NCBI RefSeq assembly: GCF_034653275.1 | Contig: NZ_JAYEES010000003.1 | Location: forward strand, 62,001-126,000 | DNA from: Nitrospirillum sp034653275 | GTDB lineage: Bacteria > Pseudomonadota > Alphaproteobacteria > Azospirillales > Azospirillaceae | Length of the DNA: 64,000 bases | Reading direction: 5' to 3' | Part shown: piece after piece, positions 1 to 8,391 of the stretch | Layout of the letters: every line of letters starts with the position of its first letter | Numbering within the stretch: position 1 is the stretch's first letter | Position numbers and translations under genes: made by a program | Notes under the pieces: generated by a model | The model's database searches: none | What the model saw: only the letters and a program-made list of their open reading frames with translations | What the model was told of the DNA's origin: nothing

Positions 1-1
1 C

Positions 2-931
2 ATGGGCTTCATCGTCGCCGCCGCCTCGGGCTACATGGCGGGCCTGATCGGCAGTTCCAACAGCCCCATCTCCAGCATCGGCATCCTGGCGGCCATCGCC
101 TCGTCCCTGCTGCTGGTGTCCCTGCTGGGCAAGGACGGCGTGGCCGATCCGGTCATCCGCGCCGCCGCCGTGGCGCTGGCGCTGTTCACCACCTCGGTCG
201 TGCTGACCATCGCCACCATCGCCAACGACAACCTGCAGGACCTGAAGACAGGCCAGCTGGTGGGCGCCACGCCCTGGCGTCAGCAGGTGGCCCTGGTGCT
301 GGGCTGCATCGTCGGCGCCGCCGTCATCCCGCCGGTGCTGAACCTGCTGCAGCACGCCTACGGCTTCGCCGGCGCGCCGCTGGATCCGGGCATGGACCCG
401 GCCAAGACCCTGGGCGCCCCGCAGGCGACGCTGATGGCCACCCTGGCTACCGGCATCCTCAGCGGCAAGCTGGACTGGTCCATGCTGGGCATCGGCGCCG
501 TGGTCGGCATCTGCCTGGTGGTGGTGGACGAGGTGCTGAAGGCCACCACCCGCCGCTTCCGCCTGCCGCCGCTGGCCGTGGCCCTGGGCATCTACCTGCC
601 CATGACGGTCACCGTGCCCGTCAGCCTGGGCGCCCTGCTGGCCTATATCGTCGACCGCGTGCTGGCCCAACGGGCCAAGGCGGCCGGCGTGCCCTTCGAG
701 AAGTTCGCCGACGTGCCCCAGCGGCGCGCCATGCTGCTGGCCTCGGGCATGATCGTGGGTGAAAGCCTGTTCGGCGTGGCCCAGGCGGCCATCATCTCGC
801 TGACCGGCAACCAGGAACCGCTGGCGGTCATGGGCGACGGCTTCGCCGGGGCGGCTGAATGGCTGGGCGGCGCCGTCTTCCTGGTGGCCTGCCTGTGGAG
901 CGTCCGCTGGGTGCTGGCCGAACGGAAGTAA
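2..931 (+). CDS. OPT-family oligopeptide/metal-chelate transporter, C-terminal part
   Basis: Integral membrane protein made almost entirely of hydrophobic helices. It matches the C-terminal half of OPT/YSL transporters, which carry oligopeptides or metal chelates across the inner membrane with protons. A conserved-looking loop reads GLIGSSNSPISSIG near residues 14-27. Family members are around 600-700 residues, so the 309 residues seen here are only the last part and the true start lies before the window; the ATG at 2 is just the first in-frame codon. A strong terminator follows about 50 bases after the stop, so this is the last gene of its transcript. The substrate cannot be read from the sequence. 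Confidence 0.85.
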   Translation: MGFIVAAASGYMAGLIGSSNSPISSIGILAAIASSLLLVSLLGKDGVADPVIRAAAVALALFTTSVVLTIATIANDNLQDLKTGQLVGATPWRQQVALVLGCIVGAAVIPPVLNLLQHAYGFAGAPLDPGMDPAKTLGAPQATLMATLATGILSGKLDWSMLGIGAVVGICLVVVDEVLKATTRRFRLPPLAVALGIYLPMTVTVPVSLGALLAYIVDRVLAQRAKAAGVPFEKFADVPQRRAMLLASGMIVGESLFGVAQAAIISLTGNQEPLAVMGDGFAGAAEWLGGAVFLVACLWSVRWVLAERK

Positions 932-981
932 CCGGCACCGGATAACAAGTGGGGCGAAAAGCCTCATCCCGAAAGGATTAG

Positions 982-1009
982 AAAGGGGGTCCCAATGGGG
1001 CCCCCTTTT
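982..1009 (+). terminator. Rho-independent terminator after the OPT transporter
   Basis: AAAGGGGGTCCC, a three-base AAT loop, then GGGGCCCCCTTT: a 12-bp stem with one G-T pair, ending in TTTTC. It lies 50 bases after the OPT stop and before the start of the DUF1800 gene, separating the two transcription units. Confidence 0.85.
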
Positions 1010-1105
1010 CTATCCATAGTTCCTACCGCTACTGGCGGACGCCGGGTTGGAGGCGGAAATAGAGTAGCATGGGGGTCGGATCGATTGATCGAAGGAGGGC
1101 CGGGA

Positions 1106-2707
1106 ATGGTCGTCCCCACCCCAGTTGCGGCCGCTGGCGCCGCCCCGTCGCAGGAATGGATATTCCTCAACCGCTTCGCCTATGGCCCCCGGCCGGGTGA
1201 CGCGCAGGCCCTGAAGCAACAGGGCATCCCGCATTGGCTGGACGAGCAGCTGCGCCTGGCCGCCGCCGGCACCAGCCCCGGGCCGGAATGCCAGCAGAAG
1301 CTGGACAGCGCGGTCATGCGCATCAAGTACGACGCCGGCGAAGGATGGGCCGCGCTGGACGAGATGCGGCCGCTGCGCACCCTGGACCAGCCGGTGGACG
1401 CGCTATGGTCGCTGAACCAGCCGGACCGCAAGCTGCCCTACCAGGAACGGGTGCGCCCGCGTCTGGACCTGGCCGCCGCCACCGTCATCCGCGCCGTCTA
1501 TGACCCCGCCCAGCTGCGCCAGGTCATGACGATGTTCTGGCACGATCACTTCTCCGTCAACGCGGCCGACAGCTACACCGCCCCGGCGCTGCCCGCCTAT
1601 GACGCCGCCTTGCGCGCTCACGCCCTGGGCAATTTCCGCGACCTGCTGGAGGCGGTGGCGACCAGCCCCGCCATGCTGATCTACCTGAACAACCGGTCCT
1701 CGCGCGGCGGGGCCGCCAACGAGAACTACGCCCGTGAGCTGTTCGAGCTGCACACCCTGGGCCGCGACGCCTACCTGAACACCCAGTACGACCGCTGGCG
1801 CGACGTGCCCGGCGCCCTGAAGGGCGCGCCCGAGGGGTACATCGACCAGGACGTCTATGAGGCCAGCCGCGCCTTCACCGGGTGGAGCATCCAGAGCGGC
1901 CAGGACCTGGGCGGCTACAAGGCGCCCAACGACGGCCGCTTCACCTACATCGAATCCTGGCACGACAATTACCAGAAGCGCGTGCTGGCGGCGGAGTTCG
2001 ACAGCTACCAGCCGCCGCAGAATGACGGGCACAAGGTGTTGGATCTGGTGGCCAACCATCCCGCCACCGCCCAGTTCATCTGCACCAAGATGGTGCGCTC
2101 CCTGCTGGGTGGGGAACCGTCGCCAGAGCTGGTCAGGGCCGCCGCCGCGACCTGGCTGGACAGCCGCCAGCGCCCCGACCAGATCGCCCGGGTGGTGCGG
2201 CTGATCGCCCTGTCGCCCCAGGCCACGGCCAACTGGGGCGCGCGGCCCAAGCGGCCGCTGGAGTTGGTGGCCAGCTTCGCGCGCGCCACCGGCATCCCCG
2301 TCACCGCCAGCGAGCCGCTGGTGGGCACCATGGATAGCGCCGGGCAGAAGCTGTACGCCTGGCCCAGCCCCGACGGGCACCCCGTAGCCGACGATTACTG
2401 GCTGGGCGCGCAGAACATGCGGGCGCGCTGGAATCTGGCGCTGGGCCTGGCCGAAGGGTGGTGGATGCCCCCGGGGCTGTCCGCCACCGCCCAGATGGGG
2501 CCGGCCGCCGCCCACAGCGGCCAGGCGGTGGCCTTCTGGTCCGACCGCCTGCTGGGCAGCCCCACGGCCGTCGACACCGCCGCGCTGCTGGGCGGCCTGT
2601 CGCTGACCGCCGACGCCCCGCCCATGGTGGACAACAAAACCGGCGAGTTCGCCAACCGCCGCCTGGCCGCCTACGTGGCGATGAGCCCGGCGTTCCAGCT
2701 GCGCTGA
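1106..2707 (+). CDS. DUF1800 domain-containing protein
   Basis: About 533 residues matching the DUF1800 family throughout: the opening FLNRFAYGPRPGD-like segment, the MFWHDHFSVN segment, the NENYARELFELHTLG segment near residue 205, and the AFTGWSI segment. Members are usually found beside a DUF1501 protein, as here (the next gene starts 19 bases after this stop); the biochemical role is unknown, with export of secreted or surface material suggested from context only. The start at 1106 is chosen because GGAGG at 1094-1098 sits at correct spacing; an upstream in-frame ATG at 995 falls inside the terminator hairpin and is rejected. Confidence 0.88.
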   Translation: MVVPTPVAAAGAAPSQEWIFLNRFAYGPRPGDAQALKQQGIPHWLDEQLRLAAAGTSPGPECQQKLDSAVMRIKYDAGEGWAALDEMRPLRTLDQPVDALWSLNQPDRKLPYQERVRPRLDLAAATVIRAVYDPAQLRQVMTMFWHDHFSVNAADSYTAPALPAYDAALRAHALGNFRDLLEAVATSPAMLIYLNNRSSRGGAANENYARELFELHTLGRDAYLNTQYDRWRDVPGALKGAPEGYIDQDVYEASRAFTGWSIQSGQDLGGYKAPNDGRFTYIESWHDNYQKRVLAAEFDSYQPPQNDGHKVLDLVANHPATAQFICTKMVRSLLGGEPSPELVRAAAATWLDSRQRPDQIARVVRLIALSPQATANWGARPKRPLELVASFARATGIPVTASEPLVGTMDSAGQKLYAWPSPDGHPVADDYWLGAQNMRARWNLALGLAEGWWMPPGLSATAQMGPAAAHSGQAVAFWSDRLLGSPTAVDTAALLGGLSLTADAPPMVDNKTGEFANRRLAAYVAMSPAFQLR

Positions 2708-2726
2708 GCGGGAGGAGGAGACGATC

Positions 2727-4040
2727 ATGGCGTTCAATACAGGCGGCGTCCGGCGCCGCGACATCCTGAAGACCCTGGCCGCCGCCGGCGCGCTCACCAC
2801 CATGCCCGGCCTGGGCCAGCTGGCCTTCGCGGCACCCGGCGGCGCGCAGGAGGCGAACGGCAAGATCCTGGTCGTGCTGTTCTTCCGCGGCGGCATGGAC
2901 GTGCTGAACTTCATCGGCCCGGCCAACGACGCGGTTTACATCGACGCGCGACCGGCCGACCTGCGGCTGCTGGACAGCGGCGACAAGGCCGGCATCGCGC
3001 TGGACAGCGGCCTGGCCCAGGGTGTGGACTTCCGCCTGCATCCCGAGGCGGCCGCCCTGCACGAGATTTACCGCCAGGGCGACCTGGCTATCGTCCATGC
3101 CACCGGTCTGTCCAACGCCACGCGCAGCCATTTCGAGGCGCAGGAACTGATGGAACGCGGCTTGGCGGAGGAGCCCAAGGGCAACGGCGTCCTGGGCACG
3201 GAGGGCGGCTGGGTCGCCCGCCTGTTGCGCCAGATGGGAAGCAATGGCGAGCTGGTGGCGGTCAGCACCGCCGGCGGCGTGCCAAAGCTGCTGCAAGGCT
3301 ATCCCGAGGCCCTGTCCATTCCCGATCTGCGCGGCGGCTTCGGTCTGCCGGGGGGCCCGAGCACCCAGGCGGTGCTGGAGCGGCTATACCCGGCCGGCGG
3401 TCAGCCGGCTGGGTTCAACCCCAACGTGGCGCGCGGGGGCCGTGTGGCGCTGGACGCCGCGCTGCGCCTGAACGGGGCCCTGCCCAAGGGGCCGGACGGC
3501 AAGGTCCTGGCCTACCAGCCAGAGCATGGCGGCGCCTTCGAGGGGGATGTCGGCCGCTCGCTGGAAACGGTGGCCCGCCTGATCCGCATGGACGCCGGCC
3601 TCAAGGTCGCCTGCGTCGACATGGGCGGCTGGGACACGCACGAGGGTCAGGCCGGTCGCTTCAAAAGCCTGGTCCACCAGCTGTCAGGCTCGCTGGCCAC
3701 CTTCTGGAACGACCTGTCGGCCTATCACGACCGCATCACCCTGGTGACGGTCAGCGAGTTCGGCCGCCGCCTGCGCGCCAACCGCAGCGGCGGCACCGAC
3801 CACGGCCATGGCTCGCTCATGATGGTGCTGGGCGGCGGTGTGGCGGGCGGCCGCCTGCTGGGCCGCTGGCCGGGCCTGCAGCCGCAGGACTTGGACGAGC
3901 GGGTGGACCTGGCCGTCACCACCGACTATCGCGAGGTGCTGACCAGCGTGCTGAAGCATCGCATGGGCGTCGGTCAGGTTGACGGCGTCTTCCCGGGCTT
4001 CCACCCGGGCAGCGGCGATCCGGCCCTGTTCCGGGCGTAG
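2727..4040 (+). CDS. DUF1501 domain-containing protein, Tat-exported
   Basis: 437 residues of the DUF1501 family, related to the alkaline-phosphatase/sulfatase fold. The N-terminus carries RRRDILKTLAAAGAL, a twin-arginine signal in the form usual for this family, followed by a small-residue cleavage region (LAFA). The family segments FFRGGMD, NATRSHFEAQELME, CVDMGGWDTHEGQ and VSEFGRR with a following TDHGHGS are all present, so likely metal-binding Asp/His positions are retained. A ribosome site GGAGGAG lies just upstream at 2711-2717. It forms a two-gene operon with the DUF1800 gene. Function unknown; probably a periplasmic protein. Confidence 0.9.
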   Translation: MAFNTGGVRRRDILKTLAAAGALTTMPGLGQLAFAAPGGAQEANGKILVVLFFRGGMDVLNFIGPANDAVYIDARPADLRLLDSGDKAGIALDSGLAQGVDFRLHPEAAALHEIYRQGDLAIVHATGLSNATRSHFEAQELMERGLAEEPKGNGVLGTEGGWVARLLRQMGSNGELVAVSTAGGVPKLLQGYPEALSIPDLRGGFGLPGGPSTQAVLERLYPAGGQPAGFNPNVARGGRVALDAALRLNGALPKGPDGKVLAYQPEHGGAFEGDVGRSLETVARLIRMDAGLKVACVDMGGWDTHEGQAGRFKSLVHQLSGSLATFWNDLSAYHDRITLVTVSEFGRRLRANRSGGTDHGHGSLMMVLGGGVAGGRLLGRWPGLQPQDLDERVDLAVTTDYREVLTSVLKHRMGVGQVDGVFPGFHPGSGDPALFRA

Positions 4041-4114
4041 TTCGCTTCCAGAAGCGACAGGCGGGCGGCCCAGGCGGGCGACGTGGGGGGAGACCTCACG
4101 CCGCCCGCAGCTGT

Positions 4115-5596
4115 TCAGCGCGCCAGGACGTTCGCGGCCTCCTTGGTGGTGGCGACGGCCCCGCCCACCTGTGCGATGGCCGCGGCGATGCTGCCGAGGT
4201 TGTTGGTCACCGTTTCCACCGCCGCGGCCATGCCTTGCATGCTGGAGGACATGTTGCGGGTCACCGCACTCTGTTCCTCCACGGCGCCGGCGGTGGAGGT
4301 CACGAATTCCCGCACCGTGCCGATGGACTGGCGGATGGTGCTCAAGGCGCCCACCACTTCGCCGGAGACGGCCTGCATGCCCTCGATCTCATCGGAGATC
4401 TGCTGGGTGGCGTTGGCGGACTGGGTGGCCAGGTTCTTCACCTCCGTCGCCACCACGGCGAAGCCCTTGCCGGCGTCGCCCGCCCGTGCCGCCTCGATGG
4501 TCGCGTTCAGGGCCAGCAGGTTGATCTGGCCCGCGATGCCCCGGATGACCTCGACCACCCCTTCCATGGAGCGCGCCACCTCGGCCAGCCGCTGGGTGGA
4601 GGCGTCGGCCTGGTCGGCCAGTTCGGCGGCACTTTCGGCCGCCGTCCGCGATTGCGCCATGCTTTGCGAGATTTCTCGGATGGACGCCGCCAGTTCCTCG
4701 GCGCTGGACGCCATCATCTGCACGGCGCCCGAGGTTTCGCCGGCGGCGGTCAGGGCGTCGCCCGACTGCTGCGTCGTCTGGTCCATGGCGCGGTCGATCT
4801 CCCCGAAGTTCTTGTCGATCAAGACCTTCAGGTCGGCCAGCATCTGCACCTGGCGGGTGATGTCGGTGGCGTACTTCACCACCTTGAACGGCCGGCCATT
4901 CAGATCAAAGATCGGGTTGTACGACGCCTCGATCCAGACCTCCTTGCCGCCCTTGCCCAGGCGGCGGAACTGCGCCGCCTTGTACTCGCCACGGCGCAGC
5001 GCGTCCCAGAAGGCGCGGTAATCGGCGCTGTCGCGGTAGGCGGCGTCCACGAACATAGCGTGCCGCTTGCCCTGCACCTCCGCCAGCGTATAGCCCAGGG
5101 TGTTGAGGAAACCCTCGTTCGCGGTCAGGACGGTACCGTCCATGGTGAACTCGATCACCGCCTGCGACTTGCGGATGGCGTCCATCTGGCCCCGCAGATC
5201 GGCGTATTCCATCTTTTGCGCGGTGACGTCGGTGGCGTACTTCACCACCTTCAGCGGCCGGCCCTTGGTGTCGAGGATGGGGTTGTACGAGGCCTCGATC
5301 CAGACCTCCTTGCCGCCTTTGCCGATGCGCTTGAACTGCGCCGCCTGGTATTCCCCGCGCCGCAGCGATTCCCAGAATGTCTTGTACGCGGCGCCGTTCC
5401 GCTCCGCCTCTTCCACGAACATGCCGTGGGACTTACCCTGGATCTCCGCCAGGGTATAGCCCATGGCCTTCAGGAAGTTCTTGTTCGCGGTCAGCACCGT
5501 GCCGTCCATGGCGAACTCGATCACCGCCTGGGACCGGTCCAGGGCCGTCAAGGTGGCCGCCATGACCCGGAACTTCTGAAGGAAACCAGCCAGCAC
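4115..5596 (-). CDS. Soluble methyl-accepting chemotaxis protein with two PAS domains
   Basis: 493 residues with no transmembrane segment, so a cytoplasmic receptor. Two PAS domains (about residues 18-130 and 140-252) are followed by a coiled-coil MCP signalling domain whose tip region AGDAGKGFAVVATEVKNLA marks the CheA/CheW contact area. Both PAS copies share SQAVIEF-MDGTVLTAN and GKGGKEVWIEASYNPI, meaning a recent internal duplication. PAS-type receptors of this form often bind heme, flavin or small ligands for energy taxis, but no heme-ligand His is assigned here. The protein presumably signals to a CheA encoded elsewhere. It is convergent with the DUF1501 gene. Confidence 0.92.
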   Translation of the reverse strand: MLAGFLQKFRVMAATLTALDRSQAVIEFAMDGTVLTANKNFLKAMGYTLAEIQGKSHGMFVEEAERNGAAYKTFWESLRRGEYQAAQFKRIGKGGKEVWIEASYNPILDTKGRPLKVVKYATDVTAQKMEYADLRGQMDAIRKSQAVIEFTMDGTVLTANEGFLNTLGYTLAEVQGKRHAMFVDAAYRDSADYRAFWDALRRGEYKAAQFRRLGKGGKEVWIEASYNPIFDLNGRPFKVVKYATDITRQVQMLADLKVLIDKNFGEIDRAMDQTTQQSGDALTAAGETSGAVQMMASSAEELAASIREISQSMAQSRTAAESAAELADQADASTQRLAEVARSMEGVVEVIRGIAGQINLLALNATIEAARAGDAGKGFAVVATEVKNLATQSANATQQISDEIEGMQAVSGEVVGALSTIRQSIGTVREFVTSTAGAVEEQSAVTRNMSSSMQGMAAAVETVTNNLGSIAAAIAQVGGAVATTKEAANVLAR

Positions 5597-5876
5597 GATT
5601 CACACTCCCAAAAAGAGATCCAAGATTTCCAACCCCGCCACCACGGCGGAGTCACGATATCCCTAATGCTCGTTTGTCGACGCCATGATTGGAGCAATCC
5701 AGGAGCATTGGATACTTTATGAGGTATGACAAAAATCTTGCCAACTTCCTAATGTTCGCGCGCCGTTAACATCTCCAGGGGGATATATACGCGAAAGGTT
5801 ATGTGGCGCCCTGCCTCAGGCAGGCCTTCGATGGAAGGCCCAGGTGCTGCGTTCCCTTGGACGCGGCGTCATAAGG

Positions 5877-7331
5877 TTAAATCCCGAGCGAAAACCGACG
5901 CCCCTGCGCCGTGGCCGTCACGATCAGGGCAAGGGCGACCAAGCCGCCCGCCGCCAGGAAGGTGACGCGCATGCCGGTGGCGACCGCTCCCGCCGGGGCG
6001 GTGGTGATATCGGGCACGCCGGCGGCCAGGGCGAACACCGCGCCCAGGGCCGAGGCGCCGGTGATCAGGCCCAGGTTGCGCGCCAGGTTCAGGATGCCGG
6101 AGACGACGCCTCGCCGGTCGGCCGGCACACCCGACATGACGGCGGTGTTGTTGGCCGCCTGGAACAGGGCGTACCCGGCGGTCAGCACGGCGATGGGCCC
6201 GACATAGCCGGCGGCGCCCAGGATGGGCCCCCGCAAAACCAGCCCCGCCAACGCCATCAGCACCGTCCCCGCCACCATGGCGGCCAGGCCGGCGACACTG
6301 ACGCGCGCCGCGTCGAAGCGGTCGACCAGCCGGCCCGCCGGCACACCGGCCAGGGCGGACATCAGGGGTCCGGCCGACATCACCAGCCCCACCCCGGCGG
6401 GGCTTAGGCCCAGGGCGCGGGCCAGATAGAATGGCCCCACCACGAAGGTGGTCGCCATCACCGTCGCCACGGCGCCACTGCCCGCCAGGCCGGGTCCCAC
6501 CACCGGGTCGCGCAGCAGACCCAGGCGCACCAGGGGCGAGGCCACCCGCGCCTCCACCACCGCGAAGAGCCCGGCGCCCACAGCCGCGCCCGCCAGCAGC
6601 GCCAGGTTCAGCCACCCCCAGTGCCCCCGCCCCAACGTCATGGCCAGGGCATACAGTGCCAGGGTGCCGCCCAGCAGCACCGTGCCGACGGCATCGAAGC
6701 GGGGTCGGTTCGAGGTTGCGGGCGTCCCGTCCGCCGGTAGCGCCCGCCAGGCCAGCAGCAGGGCCAGCCCGCCCAGCGGCAGGTTGACCAGGAAAATGGC
6801 CCGCCAGCCCCAGGCGGCGATCAGCACGCCGCCCAGGGACGGGCCCAACGCCGTGCCCACGGCGGACATGGTGCCCATCCAGCCCATGGCACGCCCGATG
6901 CGATCCTTGGGCACCGTCCCGCCCACGAACGCCAGGGCCAGCGCCATCATGGCGGACGCCCCCAAGCCCTGCGCCGCCCGCGCCGCCACCAGGACGCCCA
7001 GGCCGGGCGCCAGCCCACAGAGGGCCGAGGCGCCGGTGAACACGGCGAGGCCCGCCAGCAGCAGGCGGCGACGGCCCGTCAAGTCCCCCAGCCGCCCCAC
7101 GCTGACGATCAGGGTGGTCATGGCCAGCAAATAGGCCAGCACCACCCATTGCACCTGCTGGAAGGGCGCGCCCAGGGCCCGTGCCAGGGTGGGCAGGGCC
7201 ACATTGGCCACGCTGGTGCCCAGGGAAGACAACAGCACGCATAGCGACAACGCGGCCAGGACCCACCGGGTCCCCACCGGCGCCGCCTCCGCCACCACCG
7301 TCATCGGTTGATCCATACGCATTGAGGCCAT
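5877..7331 (-). CDS. MFS transporter, DHA2 (EmrB/QacA-like) drug-efflux type
   Basis: 484 residues of mostly hydrophobic helices, length and pattern fitting the 14-helix DHA2 group of proton-driven exporters. The motif-A loop GRLGDLTGRRR lies between helices 2 and 3, and a GTALGPSLGGVL stretch resembles the antiporter motif C. The ATG at 7331 is preceded by GGAGGG at proper distance, supporting the long start over later in-frame ATGs. It is transcribed divergently from a LysR-family gene, the usual arrangement for an effluxer controlled by its neighbour. Substrate unknown. Confidence 0.88.
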   Translation of the reverse strand: MASMRMDQPMTVVAEAAPVGTRWVLAALSLCVLLSSLGTSVANVALPTLARALGAPFQQVQWVVLAYLLAMTTLIVSVGRLGDLTGRRRLLLAGLAVFTGASALCGLAPGLGVLVAARAAQGLGASAMMALALAFVGGTVPKDRIGRAMGWMGTMSAVGTALGPSLGGVLIAAWGWRAIFLVNLPLGGLALLLAWRALPADGTPATSNRPRFDAVGTVLLGGTLALYALAMTLGRGHWGWLNLALLAGAAVGAGLFAVVEARVASPLVRLGLLRDPVVGPGLAGSGAVATVMATTFVVGPFYLARALGLSPAGVGLVMSAGPLMSALAGVPAGRLVDRFDAARVSVAGLAAMVAGTVLMALAGLVLRGPILGAAGYVGPIAVLTAGYALFQAANNTAVMSGVPADRRGVVSGILNLARNLGLITGASALGAVFALAAGVPDITTAPAGAVATGMRVTFLAAGGLVALALIVTATAQGRRFSLGI

Positions 7332-7382
7332 GTCACCCTCCGTTCATCCGTCGAGGCGGAAGGTAGTGACCGGGGTGACATG
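7329..7382. promoter_or_regulatory. Inverted-repeat operator candidate between MFS gene and LysR gene
   Basis: CATGTCACC at 7329-7337 and GGTGACATG at 7374-7382 are perfect 9-base inverted arms 36 bases apart, and a further GTGACC lies at 7366-7371. LysR-type regulators commonly bind spaced dyads in the divergent promoter region; here one arm covers the MFS start codon. Binding by the neighbouring LysR protein is an inference. Confidence 0.35.
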
Positions 7383-7461
7383 GCGGAACGCGCATGGATT
7401 GCAGCATATTCGTGCACGCGGCGCGCTATGTTACGTCCCGCGGCATGCTAGGATGACCCCC

Positions 7462-8367
7462 ATGGCCACCCTGCCCGACCTGAACCTGCTGATCACCCTG
7501 GACGTGCTGCTGACCGAGGGCAGCGTGGCCAAGGCCGCGCGCCGCCTGCGGCTGAGCCCCTCGGCCATGAGCCGGGCGCTGGCCCGCCTGCGCGAGGTGA
7601 CGGGCGATCCGCTGCTGGTGCGGGCGGGCCGGGGCCTGGTGCCGACACCCCGCGCCCTGGAGTTGCGCGAGCGGGTGGCGCCCCTGGTGCGGGAGGCGGA
7701 GGCCGTGCTGCGGCCGGCGGAGGGGCTGGATTTGGCGCGCCTGACCCGCACCTTCACCCTGCGCACACGAGAAGGATTCGTGGAAAGCTTCGGCGTGGCA
7801 CTCGTCAACCGCGTGGCGCGGGAGGCGCCAGGCGTACGCCTGCGCTTCGCCCCCAAGCCGGACAAGGGCAGCACGCCGCTGCGCGACGGTGCCGTGGACC
7901 TGGAAACCGGGGTGGTGGGCGACAGCATGGGGCCGGAGGTTCGCGCCCAGGCCCTGTTCCGCGACCGCTTCGTCGGCGTGGCACGGGCCGGCCACCCCTT
8001 GGGCCAAGGCACCCTGACCCCCGCCCGCTTCGCCGCCGCCCGCCACATCGCCGTGGCCCGCCGCGAGCATGATCCGGACCGGCGCCACGCCCCGGTGGAC
8101 GCGGCGCTGGAACCGCTGGGCCTGGCGCGCGACGTGGCGGTCATCGTCGGCGACTTCTCCGCGGCGCTAACCCTGGCCCGCGCCACCGACCTGGTGGCCA
8201 CGGTGCCGGAGCGGCACACCCTGAACCTGCGCGACGGCCTGTTCAGCTTCGCCCTGCCGGTCGATGTGCCGGAGATCACCGTGTCACTGCTCTGGCATCC
8301 CCGCCTGGACGCCGACCCCGCCCACCGCTGGCTGCGCGGATGCGTGCGCGAGGTCTGCGCCGCCTGA
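7462..8367 (+). CDS. LysR-family transcriptional regulator
   Basis: About 301 residues. The N-terminal winged helix-turn-helix (PDLNLLITLDVLLTEGSVAKAARRLRLSPSAMSRALARLRE) is textbook LysR, followed by a substrate-binding-like effector domain. The sequence type (TRTFTLRTREGF and DPLLVRAGRGLVPTPRA) resembles the NodD/PcpR-like branch that often controls neighbouring efflux or aromatic-compound genes. The start at 7462 is preferred because AGGA at 7450-7453 is correctly placed; a longer reading from 7330 would run across the divergent promoter and the MFS start. It likely controls the MFS gene and itself. Confidence 0.88.
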   Translation: MATLPDLNLLITLDVLLTEGSVAKAARRLRLSPSAMSRALARLREVTGDPLLVRAGRGLVPTPRALELRERVAPLVREAEAVLRPAEGLDLARLTRTFTLRTREGFVESFGVALVNRVAREAPGVRLRFAPKPDKGSTPLRDGAVDLETGVVGDSMGPEVRAQALFRDRFVGVARAGHPLGQGTLTPARFAAARHIAVARREHDPDRRHAPVDAALEPLGLARDVAVIVGDFSAALTLARATDLVATVPERHTLNLRDGLFSFALPVDVPEITVSLLWHPRLDADPAHRWLRGCVREVCAA

Positions 8368-8391
8368 GCCCTGAATGAATCCCCACGGGCC

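Noticed and set aside
1403..2926. 507-codon open frame on the minus strand opposite DUF1800/DUF1501
   Set aside because: Low-complexity Gly/Gln/His/Arg translation typical of the antisense of GC-rich genes; real families lie on the plus strand.
4235..5722. 495-codon open frame on the plus strand across the chemoreceptor
   Set aside because: Antisense shadow; the minus-strand product has clear PAS and MCP domains.
5869..7266. 465-codon open frame overlapping the MFS gene in another minus frame
   Set aside because: Gly/Arg-rich out-of-frame reading; the 5877-7331 frame has MFS motifs.
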